Part shown: positions 14,670-26,801 of the stretch, one piece after another
Numbering within the stretch: position 1 is the stretch's first letter
Layout: each line of letters begins with the position of its first letter
Origin: Varroa destructor
Lineage: Eukaryota; Arthropoda; Arachnida; Mesostigmata; Varroidae
DNA length: 64,000 nt
NCBI RefSeq assembly: GCF_002443255.2
Contig: NW_019211456.1
Span: 56,928,982-56,992,981 of the forward strand
Direction of reading: 5' to 3'
Notes under the pieces: model-generated
Database searches by the model: none
The model's input: only the letters and a program-made list of their open reading frames with translations
What the model was told of the DNA's origin: nothing
Position numbers and translations under genes: made by a program

Positions 14670-15673
14670 AAATAGCTCAAAGTTGATACAACTGGGCTTT
14701 AGGTACAGCAAGTGACGATCATTTCGGAGAGGAAAATATCAACTGCCAGTGAAGTCAGCCAGATCAGCGCCAACGATTAGTCTTTTTAAAAATGTTTGCA
14801 CTTTTTGCATTTCTTAAGTCTTTAAAGGCGCACTATTTGGTCTTCCAAGGCCTTACATTTGTATGCCGTTTGGTTTGCGATGAGTCCAAAATTCCTTTTT
14901 TTTTTTTTGCAGATAGCGTACTTTAGCAGCACTTTAAAGAGATTATGTTTACCAACGAGGTGCGTTACCTATTAAAATCATTTGCAGATAGATAGATATA
15001 TATATATATTCAATGTTAACAAACACCCATACCTAATTTGTTAGCTAGGTTGTATAATTACAAACCCATTCCGTCACCTGAACACTTACCTTTACTGTTT
15101 GTTTAAAATAGAATACAGTTTATTATCTGACAGTTCCCAGTAGGAACATGTTTAAATTAATTTAAAACTTAATAAAGTAATAGTATAGTACAATTTTATT
15201 ACATTATTTGGCTAATTGCTTTAATCCTGTTGAGTCAGACGCGATTCTCAAATCGATCCTCAGTAAACCACTTGGGAGTTTTCCGTTCAGTCGAGTCTTA
15301 GTTTAGGTAGTTATATGCTATTAAACAATCGCGGCCATTTAATTGTATTTTTACGCAAAACATACACATTTAGGCACAGGTCTTTTCGCCAACACCTAAT
15401 TTCGAGACTACCTGCAGTATGACGTCTTTTCAAAATAGTAAATTTTTTTTTTTAAACCGAATAATTAAGTTTCTACTTGTGAACTTTTCAGCTTTCTTAT
15501 AACTCGTTCATTGTTTAGAACAACAAAATGTTCTAAAAATGCTAGAATTAGTGGAACTGATATGCGTGCTTACTCTTCTTAGACTCAGTTAATGTTAGAC
15601 TTTTCAACACTCCAGTCACAACACAATAGCTTGCCATTTCTACGCACATTCTTTTATTATATCTACCCTATAT

Positions 15674-15773
15674 NNNNNNNNNNNNNNNNNNNNNNNNNNN
15701 NNNNNNNNNNNNNNNNNNNNNNNNNNNNNNNNNNNNNNNNNNNNNNNNNNNNNNNNNNNNNNNNNNNNNNNNN
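15674..15773. other. Assembly gap of exactly 100 N
   Basis: The N run is exactly 100 bases, the usual placeholder for a gap of unknown length. It is entered from TATAT on the left and left through TATATGG on the right, so a TA-rich repeat probably collapsed here. Open frames drawn through it are artefacts. Confidence 0.97.
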
Positions 15774-16129
15774 TATATGGTGTATTTGTAAAAAACAACG
15801 CTGTACGAGACGCTCGCAAGAGAATTTTAGTCAATGTTGGTAAACAGAGCCAAAGTACTTAGTTAAATTCCTAAGCTTACAGGCAGCCGGAATATTTCTA
15901 CTGTCCATTAGATCAATAATCGCTAGTTAACCATAGAATCACAATCTCGTGTAAAAGTCTTCCACCAGTCTAATATGATTTCGCTCTATTCTCACTAAGC
16001 AATGCACTTTGAGGTTCTCAATTTACTTCAAAGTGACAAGGTGTAAGTCCCTAGTTTCGAATTCATTGAATGGAGGTATTCCAACAGCCAGTACCAACAA
16101 AACACCTATAAAATACGAATAAACCATAC

Positions 16130-16424
16130 CTTGTAAATCCAAATTTTCTTCCGGCGAGTCTTCTTGTCAAGCTTGATAATACCAATGGCGCCAAAGTGTT
16201 CTTCTATCTGACTCTCTGTCACGTCTTCAGACATTCCGGTAATAAATATCGTGTCCGGCATATCGTGCTCTTGGGAGCCCCCGTGTGATCCACCTCCTCC
16301 ACCTCGAGAGCCTCCAAAATTACCACCGCTGGTGTAGTCGACGCCCCCCCGACCTCCACCACCCCCGCCACCATAGCTATCACGGCCGCCTGCACCGCCA
16401 TAACTGTCTCGGCCGCCGCTACGG
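16130..16424 (-). CDS. caz: Cabeza/FUS-like exon with RGG stretch and first half of RRM
   Basis: The acceptor is TTTTACAG before C CGT AGC; the exon opens in phase 2 and completes a Gly codon with the previous exon. It encodes 98 codons: a Gly-rich segment with repeated GGRDSYGG, then the RRM start with beta-1 TIFITGM. The end at AAG|GTATGG is phase 0, just where FUS continues with an Asp-Arg loop. An RRM cannot fold from this half alone, so another exon must follow. Confidence 0.85.
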
Positions 16425-19400
16425 CTGTAAAACGACAACATGAAGGTGGATAAAGTATGATTTAATATCTGTTGGGCCTGCTGAGGGAACGTACAACGAT
16501 GCTATGGATACTGCAATAGAAACATTTTCAATAATGTAAAGGCCGCTAAGCAGTCATCTTCAGTTTCAAGACAGGTAACGAAATCTTCAAAGATTTAATT
16601 TCATTAAATGAATTCAAAGACGATAACAACAATAATGGGGCATAAAGAAAAGAAGCCTTTGAATTTCATAGCTGGCTGAATAAATAGAATTCGGACTTTG
16701 AGTCGGGCTTCTACTAAGTCGGAAAATACATAACGACAAACAAAAATATAATTAAAATAGCGTTAGAAAGTCATGGGAAGTAACTTACCCACCACCGCCG
16801 CCATGATTATCCCCCCGACGGTTGTAGCCACCACTTCGGCGGTCTGGTCCACTTCCGTAGCCACCGCCTCCGCTGTATCCCCCGCCGCCACGTCCGCCAC
16901 TTTCGTAGTTGTCGCTTGCGCCGCCTCTTCCTCCACCGCCACCGTAACCTCCACCATTACCTCCTCCCGGAGTATAACTGCCGCTGCCTAAAACACCACG
17001 AATCCGAGGGATGTTAGACAGATCAATGCAGGATGCTTGCGCGTATGTCGACGCTTTTTGAGTCATCGCAGCGAGGGCGACAAAAATGTAAAATGATGGA
17101 AGAAATTGTACTATCATCTTTATCCTTAGAAAGTTGAGTAGAAAAGAGTGAAGCACGTATTGTTTCAATAGCAGGTAGCAGGATACGAATAAGGGTAACA
17201 GTTGTTTAGAAAATAGTAATTGTAGCCGTCCAATAGAAAAGATGATACCATGCGTTTACATTGATCCAGGAAACACCCCGGAAAAAGTGTCATAATTAAA
17301 AACTCCTTAGCACTTAGCACCACTGCGCATAAGCACTGATCGAACTCATTGACACCACCGAAAACAAAATAGGACGTCAATCATAGCTGGGTGTCCTTCG
17401 GTGGAGGTCATCATAAAATTGTACTCGATGCATTAGAACGAAGGATCCGACGGTTCCTACTTCAGCCGCAAAAATACTTTTTTTGATAAGCAGCTTTTAC
17501 AACGGATCTGATTGCATTGTTACAAAAAGAATTTGGCCGCTGTCATTTCAACTGGTTTTGAAAGTACGACTTCTGTGAAGTAGTCTTAAGAACGCAATCG
17601 GTGCTTTTAATCTGATCGATATAAAACACATGCGTCGCACGCGCCATGTTGCTGCTGTCCAACAGATCATCAACTCTTTTGGCAATTTCCCTTTCGTTAA
17701 ACACTATGTTTACGGATCTGTTACTATTGTAACCTCAATGCACATATCCCGAGCAACGAATTCATTGAGTTTACTTAAACTAAAAACGCTAACGCTACAC
17801 TGACGCTCATCTCCTACCATTAAACAGACAGAAATAAGTATTCTGCTAACCACCGGTAAATTACACGCGTCGTCAAAGTTGTACATTAAACGCAATCTGA
17901 TACTTGTATAATTATTTGTATGGCTGACTAAAGCAACGCCCGAGGGTTGGGCAATTTCAATTTTGGATGGAAATTGGTGAGAAATACGAGCCGTTAACTT
18001 AGCCATCCAAGTGTCCAAGCGCTACCCCTTATGGAGCATTCGGTCTTCTAACGCGGTGGAGACCATTCTTCGTCCTAAACAGTCTCGTTTGTTTCGAAAA
18101 TTTGTCGACATTTTTTTAGCAAACGCGTTTTCGAAGCAATTCACTAATAACATGGTTGTGGAGTCAAGCCTGCGATTTAAGCAAGACTACGAGGGTAACG
18201 GGTTTTACTAAATTATTTGCGTCAAAGACCCTTATGGGATGTTGATCAAAGATGGACACCTTGTCATTGAGCCAATTCGACAAAGGACTGCAGTCGTTAA
18301 TAAGGCAGAGATCTTCATATTTTTACCGTCGACATTTCTCTTGCCTGTTGTCCCCAACTTTGCTCTCTCTCTCTCTCTCTCGCGGTAATGAGTTTCCTGA
18401 ATTGACCTCCGTCTCCAATCATAGTAAAGTTGCCAACCGTGTTTTTCTGTCTTTACCAGCAAAACATTACACATACCTGACGGGGCTTACCTCACCTCCC
18501 GTGACATCATTGTGGACAATCACTGAGTGGGTCCATGTTTCGAGTAGTACCTTCTTTGTCAGTTTCTCTGTTGGAACAAGACTAGATAAAATGTTTTGCG
18601 GACCAGACCATGAACCATATTTTATTTTTATGTGATATGATGGCGATACATCTCAAATAGATCGCAAACACTCGATAGCTAAAACGCAGCGCAGCTGTTT
18701 AATGTCTTTAGATACGACTGAAGATGTACCTCCTGTGGCAATTCAAGATATTTGGCCATCGCAAACAACCTACAGCCACTCGCTTACAGGGCGCCAAATT
18801 AGCTAACGTCGTTAGAAAAATGGGGCAGGAGGGAGAAGATTTTGACACGTTCAATAAAGTTTTATTGAGAATGAACAACAGTCAGGTAATGGCAGCGTCT
18901 GTCTATTAATAAATTATTAATTGTGCTGGTTCATGGTCCAGTTGTAATAGCAAACCTGATTCGTCCTCAAGGACGTCAGGAGTACAGACACAGACACATG
19001 TGTGTGTATGTGTGTGTGTGAGTTAGAGGAGAGTCAATCAATCACAAAGGAAGAGTGACACCCCATTGAGCAACCTCACGTACCTCCTCCCTGCGATCCC
19101 TAGAAGTGAGACAGTACAACACAACACCGACAATGTTGGTTCCAGTTGAACTTTACTTACCCGTTACCGGCGTGCGCTCAGTACTCGTTTGTGACTTATT
19201 TCAATGAAAATGAAAAGTTTCCTAGCGACAGTATTAACAAGTGCAGAAAAGATCAAATCATACCAATATTATTAAAAATCGGGACAACAAAATGCAAACA
19301 TTTTGTAGTTATCGTTGAATGGCGCACGACCGGCCAGTTGAAAGGCTTTATTCAGCTCGGATTATTCGAAAATACGTAAGTAAGCCCGAATCATACATAC

Positions 19401-20207
19401 TCGCCGAAAAATATTGTCAACAAGGTAAGATGCCCAGCTGACAAAAGTACAGTAGATTGACCAGTCACATGTAGACAATTATCTAAATCACTCCTACTGT
19501 GTTTATAGATACAAATGACGAGAACAAAAACAAACTATACAGGATAGAATATACCTGATGAACACAATTTATAACGATACATTATTTTTGAGCTGTGTTT
19601 TTTCCTTATATTAATTTTCTAATACGCAGGGCAGAAGCAGCGGCGTATTCATAGCATTTAGAAGAGCTGAGTAAGAGCCGCTAAGCAATAAATCGGGCGA
19701 TGAACGCGAGCATTGTATCGTCTAAAGAGCGCACATGGTTTGGGTTGAATCAGGAGACCACGCGTGGCTCTAGCCCTGAAGTGTTGTTTCCTTATTTCGA
19801 AATAATCATGAGTATCATTATCTAGGCATTAGATTTAATTGAAGTGTTGACATTTTCTAACAATGCATTTTAAAACAATGCGAGGCATTTATAAGGAATA
19901 TTTAGTCCTTTTATACGTATCGTTTCTAGATTTTCACACACCTTGTCTATGTACATATATCTCGCTACTGTCATGTTATTTTGGTCTTGAGAACTACCGC
20001 CAATCAAGCGACCGGCTTGAGCAAGCAGAAGAACTGATAGCGATGGCGTCATGATGTAGGATCTATGGCGCAAGTTTACAATAATGCATTCGTTTTCAGC
20101 ACCCTTAATTTACACCGGCGGAGCACTAACTAGATGATGTAGCCGTTCAATTGACATGTAAGTCTACTTACGTAGGCGCCGTAACCCTGATCACCGCCCG
20201 CGTACAT
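16130..20207 (-). CDS. caz: Cabeza/FUS-like (FET family) RNA-binding protein, partial, N-terminal exons
   Basis: FET proteins (FUS, EWS, TAF15; fly Cabeza) bind RNA in the nucleus and act in transcription and splicing. Exon 1 is 20207-20172: ATG and twelve codons reading MYAGGDQGYGAY, then donor GTAAGT. A probable 34-nt exon follows at 19194-19161. The Gly-rich exon is 16987-16789 (GGGYGGGGGRGG-type runs with Tyr and Arg), donor GTAAGT. The RRM exon is 16424-16130, Gly/Arg-rich followed by DTIFITGMSEDVTE (RNP2), the GAIGIIKLDKKT stretch typical of FET RRMs, ending at IYK and donor GTATGG. Phases agree at each junction (phase 0 after exon 1, G|GC, GG|C). The second half of the RRM, the RanBP2 zinc finger and RGG tail are absent, so the gene runs past the left edge or into unseen sequence. 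The family call is firm; the choice among FET members is by resemblance to arthropod Cabeza. Confidence 0.8.
16789..16987 (-). CDS. caz: Cabeza/FUS-like Gly/Tyr-rich exon
   Basis: The exon is 199 nt and starts after TTTTAG in phase 1, reading GSGSYTPGGGNGGGYGG and then more Gly with scattered Tyr, Arg and Asp. It ends GG|GTAAGT. This is the low-complexity, SYGQ/RGG-like part that drives condensation in FET proteins. The CCACC/CCGCC-rich opposite strand also gives a Thr/Ala/Val-rich open frame, which is a shadow. Confidence 0.85.
17579..18909 (+). pseudogene. Decayed 1.3 kb open reading frame of unknown origin, possible endogenous viral relic
   Basis: One plus-strand frame stays open from 17579 to 18385 apart from stops at 17801, 17909, 17978 and 18209. 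Reading then moves to the frame of 18252-18635 at a (TC)n tract near 18362-18380, continues past a stop at 18633 to 18804, and shifts again for a last 30 codons to 18909. Between breaks the peptides look protein-like (balanced hydrophobic, aromatic and polar residues). It lies inside the Cabeza-like gene in antisense orientation, in the intron between the 34-nt and Gly-rich exons. I see no transposase or polymerase motif. The general look reminds me of a virus structural protein, but I cannot name a family. The minus strand also has a 102-codon open stretch (18018-17710), so strand choice is not certain. Confidence 0.4.
18362..18380. repeat. (TC)n microsatellite
   Basis: A run of about nine CT/TC units lies inside the decayed ORF, where the reading frame changes, so its expansion may have caused one of the breaks. 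Confidence 0.9.
18995..19021. repeat. Imperfect (TG)n microsatellite
   Basis: TG units interrupted once by TA, preceded by an ACAGACACA stretch. It lies in an intron of the Cabeza-like gene. Confidence 0.85.
19161..19194 (-). CDS. caz: Probable 34-nt exon of the Cabeza/FUS-like gene
   Basis: Exon 1 ends in phase 0, whereas the Gly-rich exon needs one incoming base, so an exon of length 1 mod 3 is required between them. This segment fits: AG acceptor at 19196-19195, 34 nt reading SQTSTERTPVT plus one G, then a strong donor GTAAGT. Joined to the next exon it completes GGC (Gly). The polypyrimidine tract is mediocre, and a different exon could fill the role. Confidence 0.45.
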
Positions 20208-21691
20208 CTTGCCACAAAGTTGTCAATCCAGGCCGTGTCTCTAACACAAACGTTTATACAGACGAACTTGCAATTCGCGGCGCACACAAACCGCTCGTTA
20301 GACCACAGCGAACTAGCAGCGCCCACTGGGATGGAGTCAACCATACTGGAGCAGACGACTCAACGAATCAATACCCAAAACAATCCGCCTCCCCAACGGT
20401 ACAATGCTGCACCGCTAGATGCAGCAGGAAGATCCTCACAGAATCGGACGAATCGAATTTGTTCAAATAACTAAGTGAAGATCTCTTGATTTCTTGTACA
20501 TTGTGTTTACTTTGTTTCTGAAGCGTTGTTCAATTCAAGTAAAAAATTGTCGATTCTTTATTGATTTTGCGATAACTATTACGGTTACACTGTTACAAAT
20601 AGATTAGCCTTGTCGCCATCTCCAATGGGCGATATAGTTAATGAAGATACTTATCCTGCAAATATTGGTACAGCTCGTCCAGTAATAATGAGTCTAAAGG
20701 AGATCCTATTGATGTTATAATTTTTATTTGTTTTTTCTATTTACAACCTCTTTGAATACACTTGTCGAATTTTAATAATAGGTAATGCTGCTTTATCAGA
20801 TAGGAACTTACAACAATTAAAGCGTATCGTAGCAAGCTACTACGTTAGAAAACTGTGCCTACAACGGCGTTACATTTATCCTTAGATGAATATGAGATTG
20901 CCTTACTATACTTAACTGCAGCAAAAATTCGAAATGCACATTTGGCTAGTTATACTGACTGAGGCAGCATCATTCCAGTTGTTGAAGCATCGAATAAAGC
21001 AGGCGTATTTTTGCGTCTTTGGTTGATTTCTTACAATTATTTGCGAACGTTACTACATGAAAATATGTGGACCAAAAATATCGGCGAATACAGTATTTTA
21101 GTGCATTGACGGTAATTTAAGGGAATTCCAGTGCACATAATTCAATAATCACAAAAAAGCTATATAATACGGTAACAAGCTAGTATTTCTATATTTTTGC
21201 TCACTTCCGTTAGAACAGAATCGATCAGGATGTTCATGGATTTGGTTGTCTGAACGCATCTAGGTACCGCTGCTAGATGACCAAATAAAAGGCCAATGAG
21301 CTCTCTTACTGGTAACTCACTAACTATATAGCCTATGCATGGGTGGTATTTGACAACCGAGTCAGTTGATTTAAATAAAATATTTTCCGTCAAGTTTTAT
21401 GCCCTATTTAACAAGTGACTATTTCTCATTTAGTTGCAAAGAGCCGTATAGTGATTCTAGTGCTTTACTACTGCGCTAAATATTTCACAGCTTTGTCAAA
21501 AGAAATACAGCCTGTGTTGACAACCATCAGATCGGTATCGACAGCCATAAGCTGGTTGAGTTACACCTGAATCGAACTTCAACGCTAAATACGAGTGCGA
21601 AATCGAAAATCGTGTCAACAGATAAAGTTCTACAGTTTAATCTTTTTGAAAACGTGACTGAGTTGTAAATTTCATCTCTGCAGTAACCAAA
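20208..21691. promoter_or_regulatory. Shared upstream region of the Cabeza-like gene and GID8 (head-to-head)
   Basis: The Cabeza-like start codon (minus, 20207) and the GID8 start codon (plus, 21692) face away from each other over 1484 bp. Positions 20208-20480 are clearly GC-richer than the rest and probably hold the minus-strand promoter and 5' UTR. A plus-strand open frame there is a by-product of composition. Just before the GID8 ATG stands TCATCTCTGCAG (ending 21683), a good splice acceptor, so GID8 probably has an intron in its 5' UTR and its promoter lies further left. I see no TATA element I would defend. Confidence 0.5.
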
Positions 21692-23625
21692 ATGAGTTCA
21701 CACTCGGCTGGCCATTCAACAAAAGGTCCTAAGGTTTGTGTAAATAAAAAAAGCATTAAGTAAAAATCGAGCTGTGCCTATGAATTCGAAATGATACCAA
21801 TAAAGATTATATCCGCTGAAGCACCAACTTATGGATATCTGTCGACGAAAAAAATGAGCAGCATTGTTTGACGACAAAGCTGATTGTTAAGTTGTAGTTT
21901 TTAAATAGGAAATTTTTATATAGCTCGAGCTGTGGCTAGCGCACAAATTATAAGCTGCGGAACTTCAATAGGACAGCAAAACTGCTCTTAGTTCGGTTTA
22001 AATGCATGCAGTTGAGCTCAAAAGATAAACTACAGGGTTGTCCTAAAGGTAACACAAATCGCAAATGCTTTGATTTCATATTCAACTTTAATTTTCATCT
22101 TCTAAATTTCAAACAGAATGAATCTCTCGTAAAACAACATGTATCCTAACAACCCAAAATCAGAAAATCCAAAATCGGAAATCAACTGTTGAAAATAATA
22201 ATGAATAAGTTAAAAAATAATTGTTACTGTACATTGTTAAAATAGCTGTTAATTTGCATACACAATGTACACGTTTATGCGACAATATAGATTAACGCCG
22301 TAGCAAATAAGCTTATTCAAGGATAGATAGTGGTGATTAGAACTGTCGATAATATTTGCCCTAAAACATAACAATTTCATTTATAACAAGTAAATAAACT
22401 TACGTACAGGATCGAAATGGCTTCAGCTAAATGCCTAAATCGGCTGACACTTGACTTCAACTTAATCACATCAAGTGGACCCTGTAAATATTAGCTGAAT
22501 AACTAACTCGTGAAATTGTTGAATTTGATTGTCCATAGGCGGATGTTCCTTCAGTAAAGGAATGGCGTGAGCAACTGTCGAAGATGGAAATCCCTCGAGC
22601 TGGGGCCACTCGTCTTATTATGAACTACCTCGTTACCGAAAGCTTCAAAGATGCGGCAGAGAAACTCCGTGAAGAAAGCGGACTTCCGCTTTCACCGGGT
22701 AATACTGACGTTTCAGCATCGCTTGACGAACGTATTCGAATACGCGATGCGATCCATGGCGGGCGGATTCTTGAAGCACGTAGATTGCTCGACGAACTGC
22801 ATCCTCGGTTACTCAGTACGGACCGTCAGCTACTATTTCGCATCCAACAGCAGCAATTAATCGAACTGATTCGCGAAAACCGCACTGAGGAAGCTCTGGA
22901 GTTTGCCCAACAGGAATTAGCGCCACGAGTTGAAGAGGCTTCTGCACCACTTGGTGAAATGGAACGGACACTTGCATTGCTAGCCTTCGATAATCCCGCT
23001 TCTTCCCCTTTTGGAGAATTATTGCATGTATCCCACAGACAAAAGGTAAGCTGACCACAACGGCGATATTGAAAAAAGAACAACTATCAACTTTCACCAG
23101 TTCCATGGGGTTTATCGATTTTTTTAGCTTTAAATATAACGAGATCCAACTTTGCAACACCCCTATAATTAACCTTCATGTTAACTAGCATATTCCTAGT
23201 ACCATTTTTAGCTTGCCACAAAACCGTAGAGACGAGTGTGCTTGCTGGAAACATAAACCATCAGCCTGTGAAGTTAATTTCTTCTCAAAATTTTACATCG
23301 ATATTAGGTATATGTTGTGTGTATGTAGACTGTTAATTTAAGATGAAATAGTTTTAACAATAGAACCTATTCCGATACAATAAATATGACACACCGTATG
23401 TTTCTAACAATAAAATTGACCCTTTAATCTCTCTTCTAACAGGTGGCGTCCGAGGTTAACGCGGCCATTCTCGAGATGGACGGAGCTGAGTCAACAATTC
23501 CGTCATTAGTAGTCGCTGTGCATATGTTATTATGGGCTCAAAAGTTGCTCGACGACAAAAAAATAGAATACCCAAAAATGACGGACATCGCAGAGGCCAC
23601 AGTCTCGATGCATCCACCAAAATAA
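21692..23625 (+). CDS. Gid8: GID8 (TWA1), core subunit of the CTLH/GID E3 ubiquitin ligase
   Basis: GID8 is a scaffold of the CTLH/GID ligase, linking RanBPM and the MAEA/RMND5 RING pair to ARMC8. Three exons are seen: 21692-21733 (ATG in good context CCAAAATGA; 14 codons), 22539-23045 and 23443-23625, all junctions phase 0 with donors GTTTGT and GTAAGC and acceptors CCATAG and CTAACAG. The product is 243 aa; human GID8 is 228. The LisH lies around residues 34-66 ([20 protein letters not shown]). The CTLH lies around 72-130 ([28 protein letters not shown]). The CRA follows, with [14 protein letters not shown] and the C-terminal YPKMTDIAE. All match the family closely. Only the first 25 residues differ. 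The gene looks intact and ancestral. Confidence 0.95.
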
Positions 23626-24439
23626 TTTGAAATATTCAACTAAACCTGTCACCTTAACTGGACGTGCTTTCGGCATAATCGAGTTAAGCCGATGATCATA
23701 ATAACAATTATACTGCGCAATGTACATAGGGTATGTTTGGAACAAGTGGCGGCAATACTGCACGAATTAATACGATAGTCCAAGTGAAAGCATTAGAGCG
23801 GTTATAGAACCAGAAAACTAACGAAACTATGTAATGTTGTCAATGCAAGCAATCAATAATAATTAGCAAACGATAACACTTATAATATGATGGTGATTAT
23901 GGTTATGATTATTATTATTATTCTCATTATCAATAAATATTGTCTTAATAACCTAGAGGGCACCAACTGATAGCTAAAATAGCTGCTTGAAGCTGTATCA
24001 GTGTGACTCGAAAGCACAAGTAGAGTAAATGAATGTATGGAGTGGAATTGAAAATAAGGCAAACGATTAAAAAAATCTATATAGTTTGAATATCTTTAAA
24101 TAGTTGCCTTATTTATGTACACAATCCTGGAATGCGCATATTCAGTTAAATAGTAATAGTATACAGGGGTGCTAAGAGAACATATAATGGTATTATTTTT
24201 AAGCTTTATGACGGAAAAAGGAGTAAATGAGGTTCCCATTTTTTTAAGTTTCTCAGTGAATTGTTACACTGAATTTCGTACCATGCATTGAATCTCTTAA
24301 TGAGTAACATCTCGGCAGTCGGGACGACCAGCGTTCACAGTCACAGTACTTGACCTAATTTAGTATACACATAGAGACTCATGCAATATGACAATTCCTT
24401 TTATGAAATAAATCAGTTGTGTAGATGAGCCTGGAAATG

Positions 24440-24540
24440 CGAGTGTGTCTGTGTGTGAGTGTGTCTATGTGGGCGTGGGCGTGTGTGTGTGTCTATGTGG
24501 GCGTGTGGATGTGTGTTTGTGTGTGTGTGTGTTTCTGTGA
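24440..24540. repeat. Degenerate TG-rich simple repeat
   Basis: TGTGTGTG blocks are interspersed with CTATGTGGGCGTG units, some of which repeat as an approximately 30-bp higher-order pattern. The 68-codon Cys/Val-rich open frame over it is only the translation of the repeat. Confidence 0.9.
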
Positions 24541-26774
24541 GACTTCTCTTATACAACAAGATCCTGCGCTGGCTCGTCAACGATCCTTGAAGCGACGTGT
24601 GTTACCCGGTGATACTCCACAATTAATATAATTGTCTCTGGCCGAACTTTTTGTATTCATGGATTGCGCCATTGTTAAGTGGATATTACGAAGTCGTTAA
24701 CTATTAGTGAACAAACAATACTAGTGTAACTGGACGATTTCTTAGCATAAATTTAGCAGTTGATTAAGTTCGAAAGAAATATTCAAATAAAAACGTTTTC
24801 TGAATGATAAGTAACCAGGCTTCTTACGGCGCAAAAAATGATTCTTAATCTGTATAACTATTTGATGTTTTTTTAAGCACGCAATAAATAATAGATACGA
24901 TCCCAAGTTTTGATGCTTCCTGAACTGAAATTGCACACATTTGTTTGGTATAAGCTAATTGCTCAGATTTAATCTATTAGAAATCAATAGATTATCAATT
25001 TGCGTGTGTTATCGATATACTCAAGGTCCTGTGACGACGGAACCTCTATATACTTGAAGTTGTGATCACCTTCAAGTAATTCAAGCAGATGAATACCCGC
25101 TCAATGTAAGACATGCATATTCTGGGAGACTTCAAAAATACATTGTTTTCAAATAACGAAGTCTAAGGGATACGCATTTTGATTTCGACTTACAGATGTC
25201 TAAGCAAATAATTAGACAACTCCTATATAGTCTAAATGATTATTTTTGTCAAAGAGCGGAGTAGTTTTGCTTTGTTTATGCCAATATTTGCAAGTTCCAT
25301 TAGCTACTTAATAAATTGCGGGTTTTTGAAATTAAGAGCAAATAAACCTTATATTGACTATGAAAGTATCTAATATATTAATAACAAATTTTTAATAATT
25401 GACATTAACGTGAACCATGCATGGTAAGTTATAGGAAACGATTTCTAGAAATTATAGAAACCCAGCAAACAATATTCATCTTAGTGAAGATATAGCTTTT
25501 TGAAACCATTAAGAACTTCTTTTTAGGAAATTGGGCTATAGACGATTAAAGGAGATGTAGGTATATACAAAGTATACTAGAAGAAACTTTAAAAACGTTG
25601 TTAAGTAAGTGCTAGTGCTTAACTTAACTTATGAACTTATACAAATTCCATACTGGTATTCTGTCTATTAATCAATCTTAGTAGTTTTAACAGCTTGTAT
25701 ATTAAATGCGCAATAGAACATTAGGTGTTATGTAAAATAACATTACTAAATCAGTTAGACGATCCGTACCGTTTAGTGGATCAAATGCTGTAGTTGTTAA
25801 CGTTAAAATACACAAGAATAGGGTCACTGAAGTATTTGAATTATCAAGAAAGTTATTCAGTTTATAATAATTCACCCATCGTATTAAAAAATAGACCATT
25901 TTTAGTAGATATGATTTTCGCTTAGTTCCAGGAAAGCACTTTCTTCACACTTGTTCTGGCAGCTTGTGTCGACTGTAATAAATCTGGGTAAGCGAGAGTA
26001 TAGTCTCACTGGAGATACGCCAAGCGTATAGGAAGTTTGATTCTATTATTATTCTAGAATTATTCTAACCTTCTTTAGTGTAAGGCTCTATAAAGCGGTC
26101 TATATTTTGTAAGCTATATTAAAAGCATGTTACAATTGTTGAATAGTCTAGTTAGAAAAATATTTATTTCATCACAACCATACTTTCGTGTTGAAAAATT
26201 GTTATTTAAGGAAATAGTGTCAAACCCTTTTTAATCAAAAGGTCATCGGGCACGATTATCAAACAGAACATCCTAATAGGTCACAAGGTCAATTTCTCTG
26301 TATATTAATTTAATATTGAGTATACAGTTAATATGCTACAGGCTAGTTCCGTAGGGACTGGAGCGTTTATATGTTTGAGTTGTATAGAGTTAAGTTAAAC
26401 TCCTATGTACTAAAATATTTAGTAAAAAAACTAAGTAAATTAGTTAACAACTCATTAACTTCTTCCTACAGAAAGCGCTTCATTACGTGGTGTAAACTAG
26501 ATATACTCGTTTGACTTGATTATTGGAACTAACTTGCAATGAACGTATTGATTATTATTAATAACTACATATAGATATATAGTGTGGAAAATTGTCAATT
26601 TATTGAACAATGAGCTATAATACTAAATTAGATAACCGTTAAATGATGGACATCCCTTCTACATTCACAACCGTGAAGCGGTGTACATTTTGCACAGGTG
26701 ACAATGACGACTTTGTACATAGACATAGCACTACCTATGCTAACGTCGGCCAAGAACATACACAATGATATATG

Positions 26775-26801
26775 ATATATATATATATATATATATATAT
26801 A
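26775..26801. repeat. (AT)n microsatellite
   Basis: About 13 AT units without interruption. Confidence 0.93.

Noticed and set aside
16773..16991. Thr/Ala/Val-rich frame opposite the Gly-rich exon
   Set aside because: It is the antisense of GGY/GGN codons, with no independent support.
17710..18018. 102-codon minus-strand open frame in the Cabeza-like intron
   Set aside because: It overlaps the longer plus-strand decayed ORF, starts without ATG and has no splice links, so I treat it as a shadow, though strand choice is not certain.
20151..20474. 107-codon plus-strand frame
   Set aside because: It is antisense to exon 1 and the presumed 5' UTR of the Cabeza-like gene, and reflects their GC-rich composition.
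24425..24631. Cys/Val-rich 68-codon frame
   Set aside because: It is simply a translation of the TG repeat.
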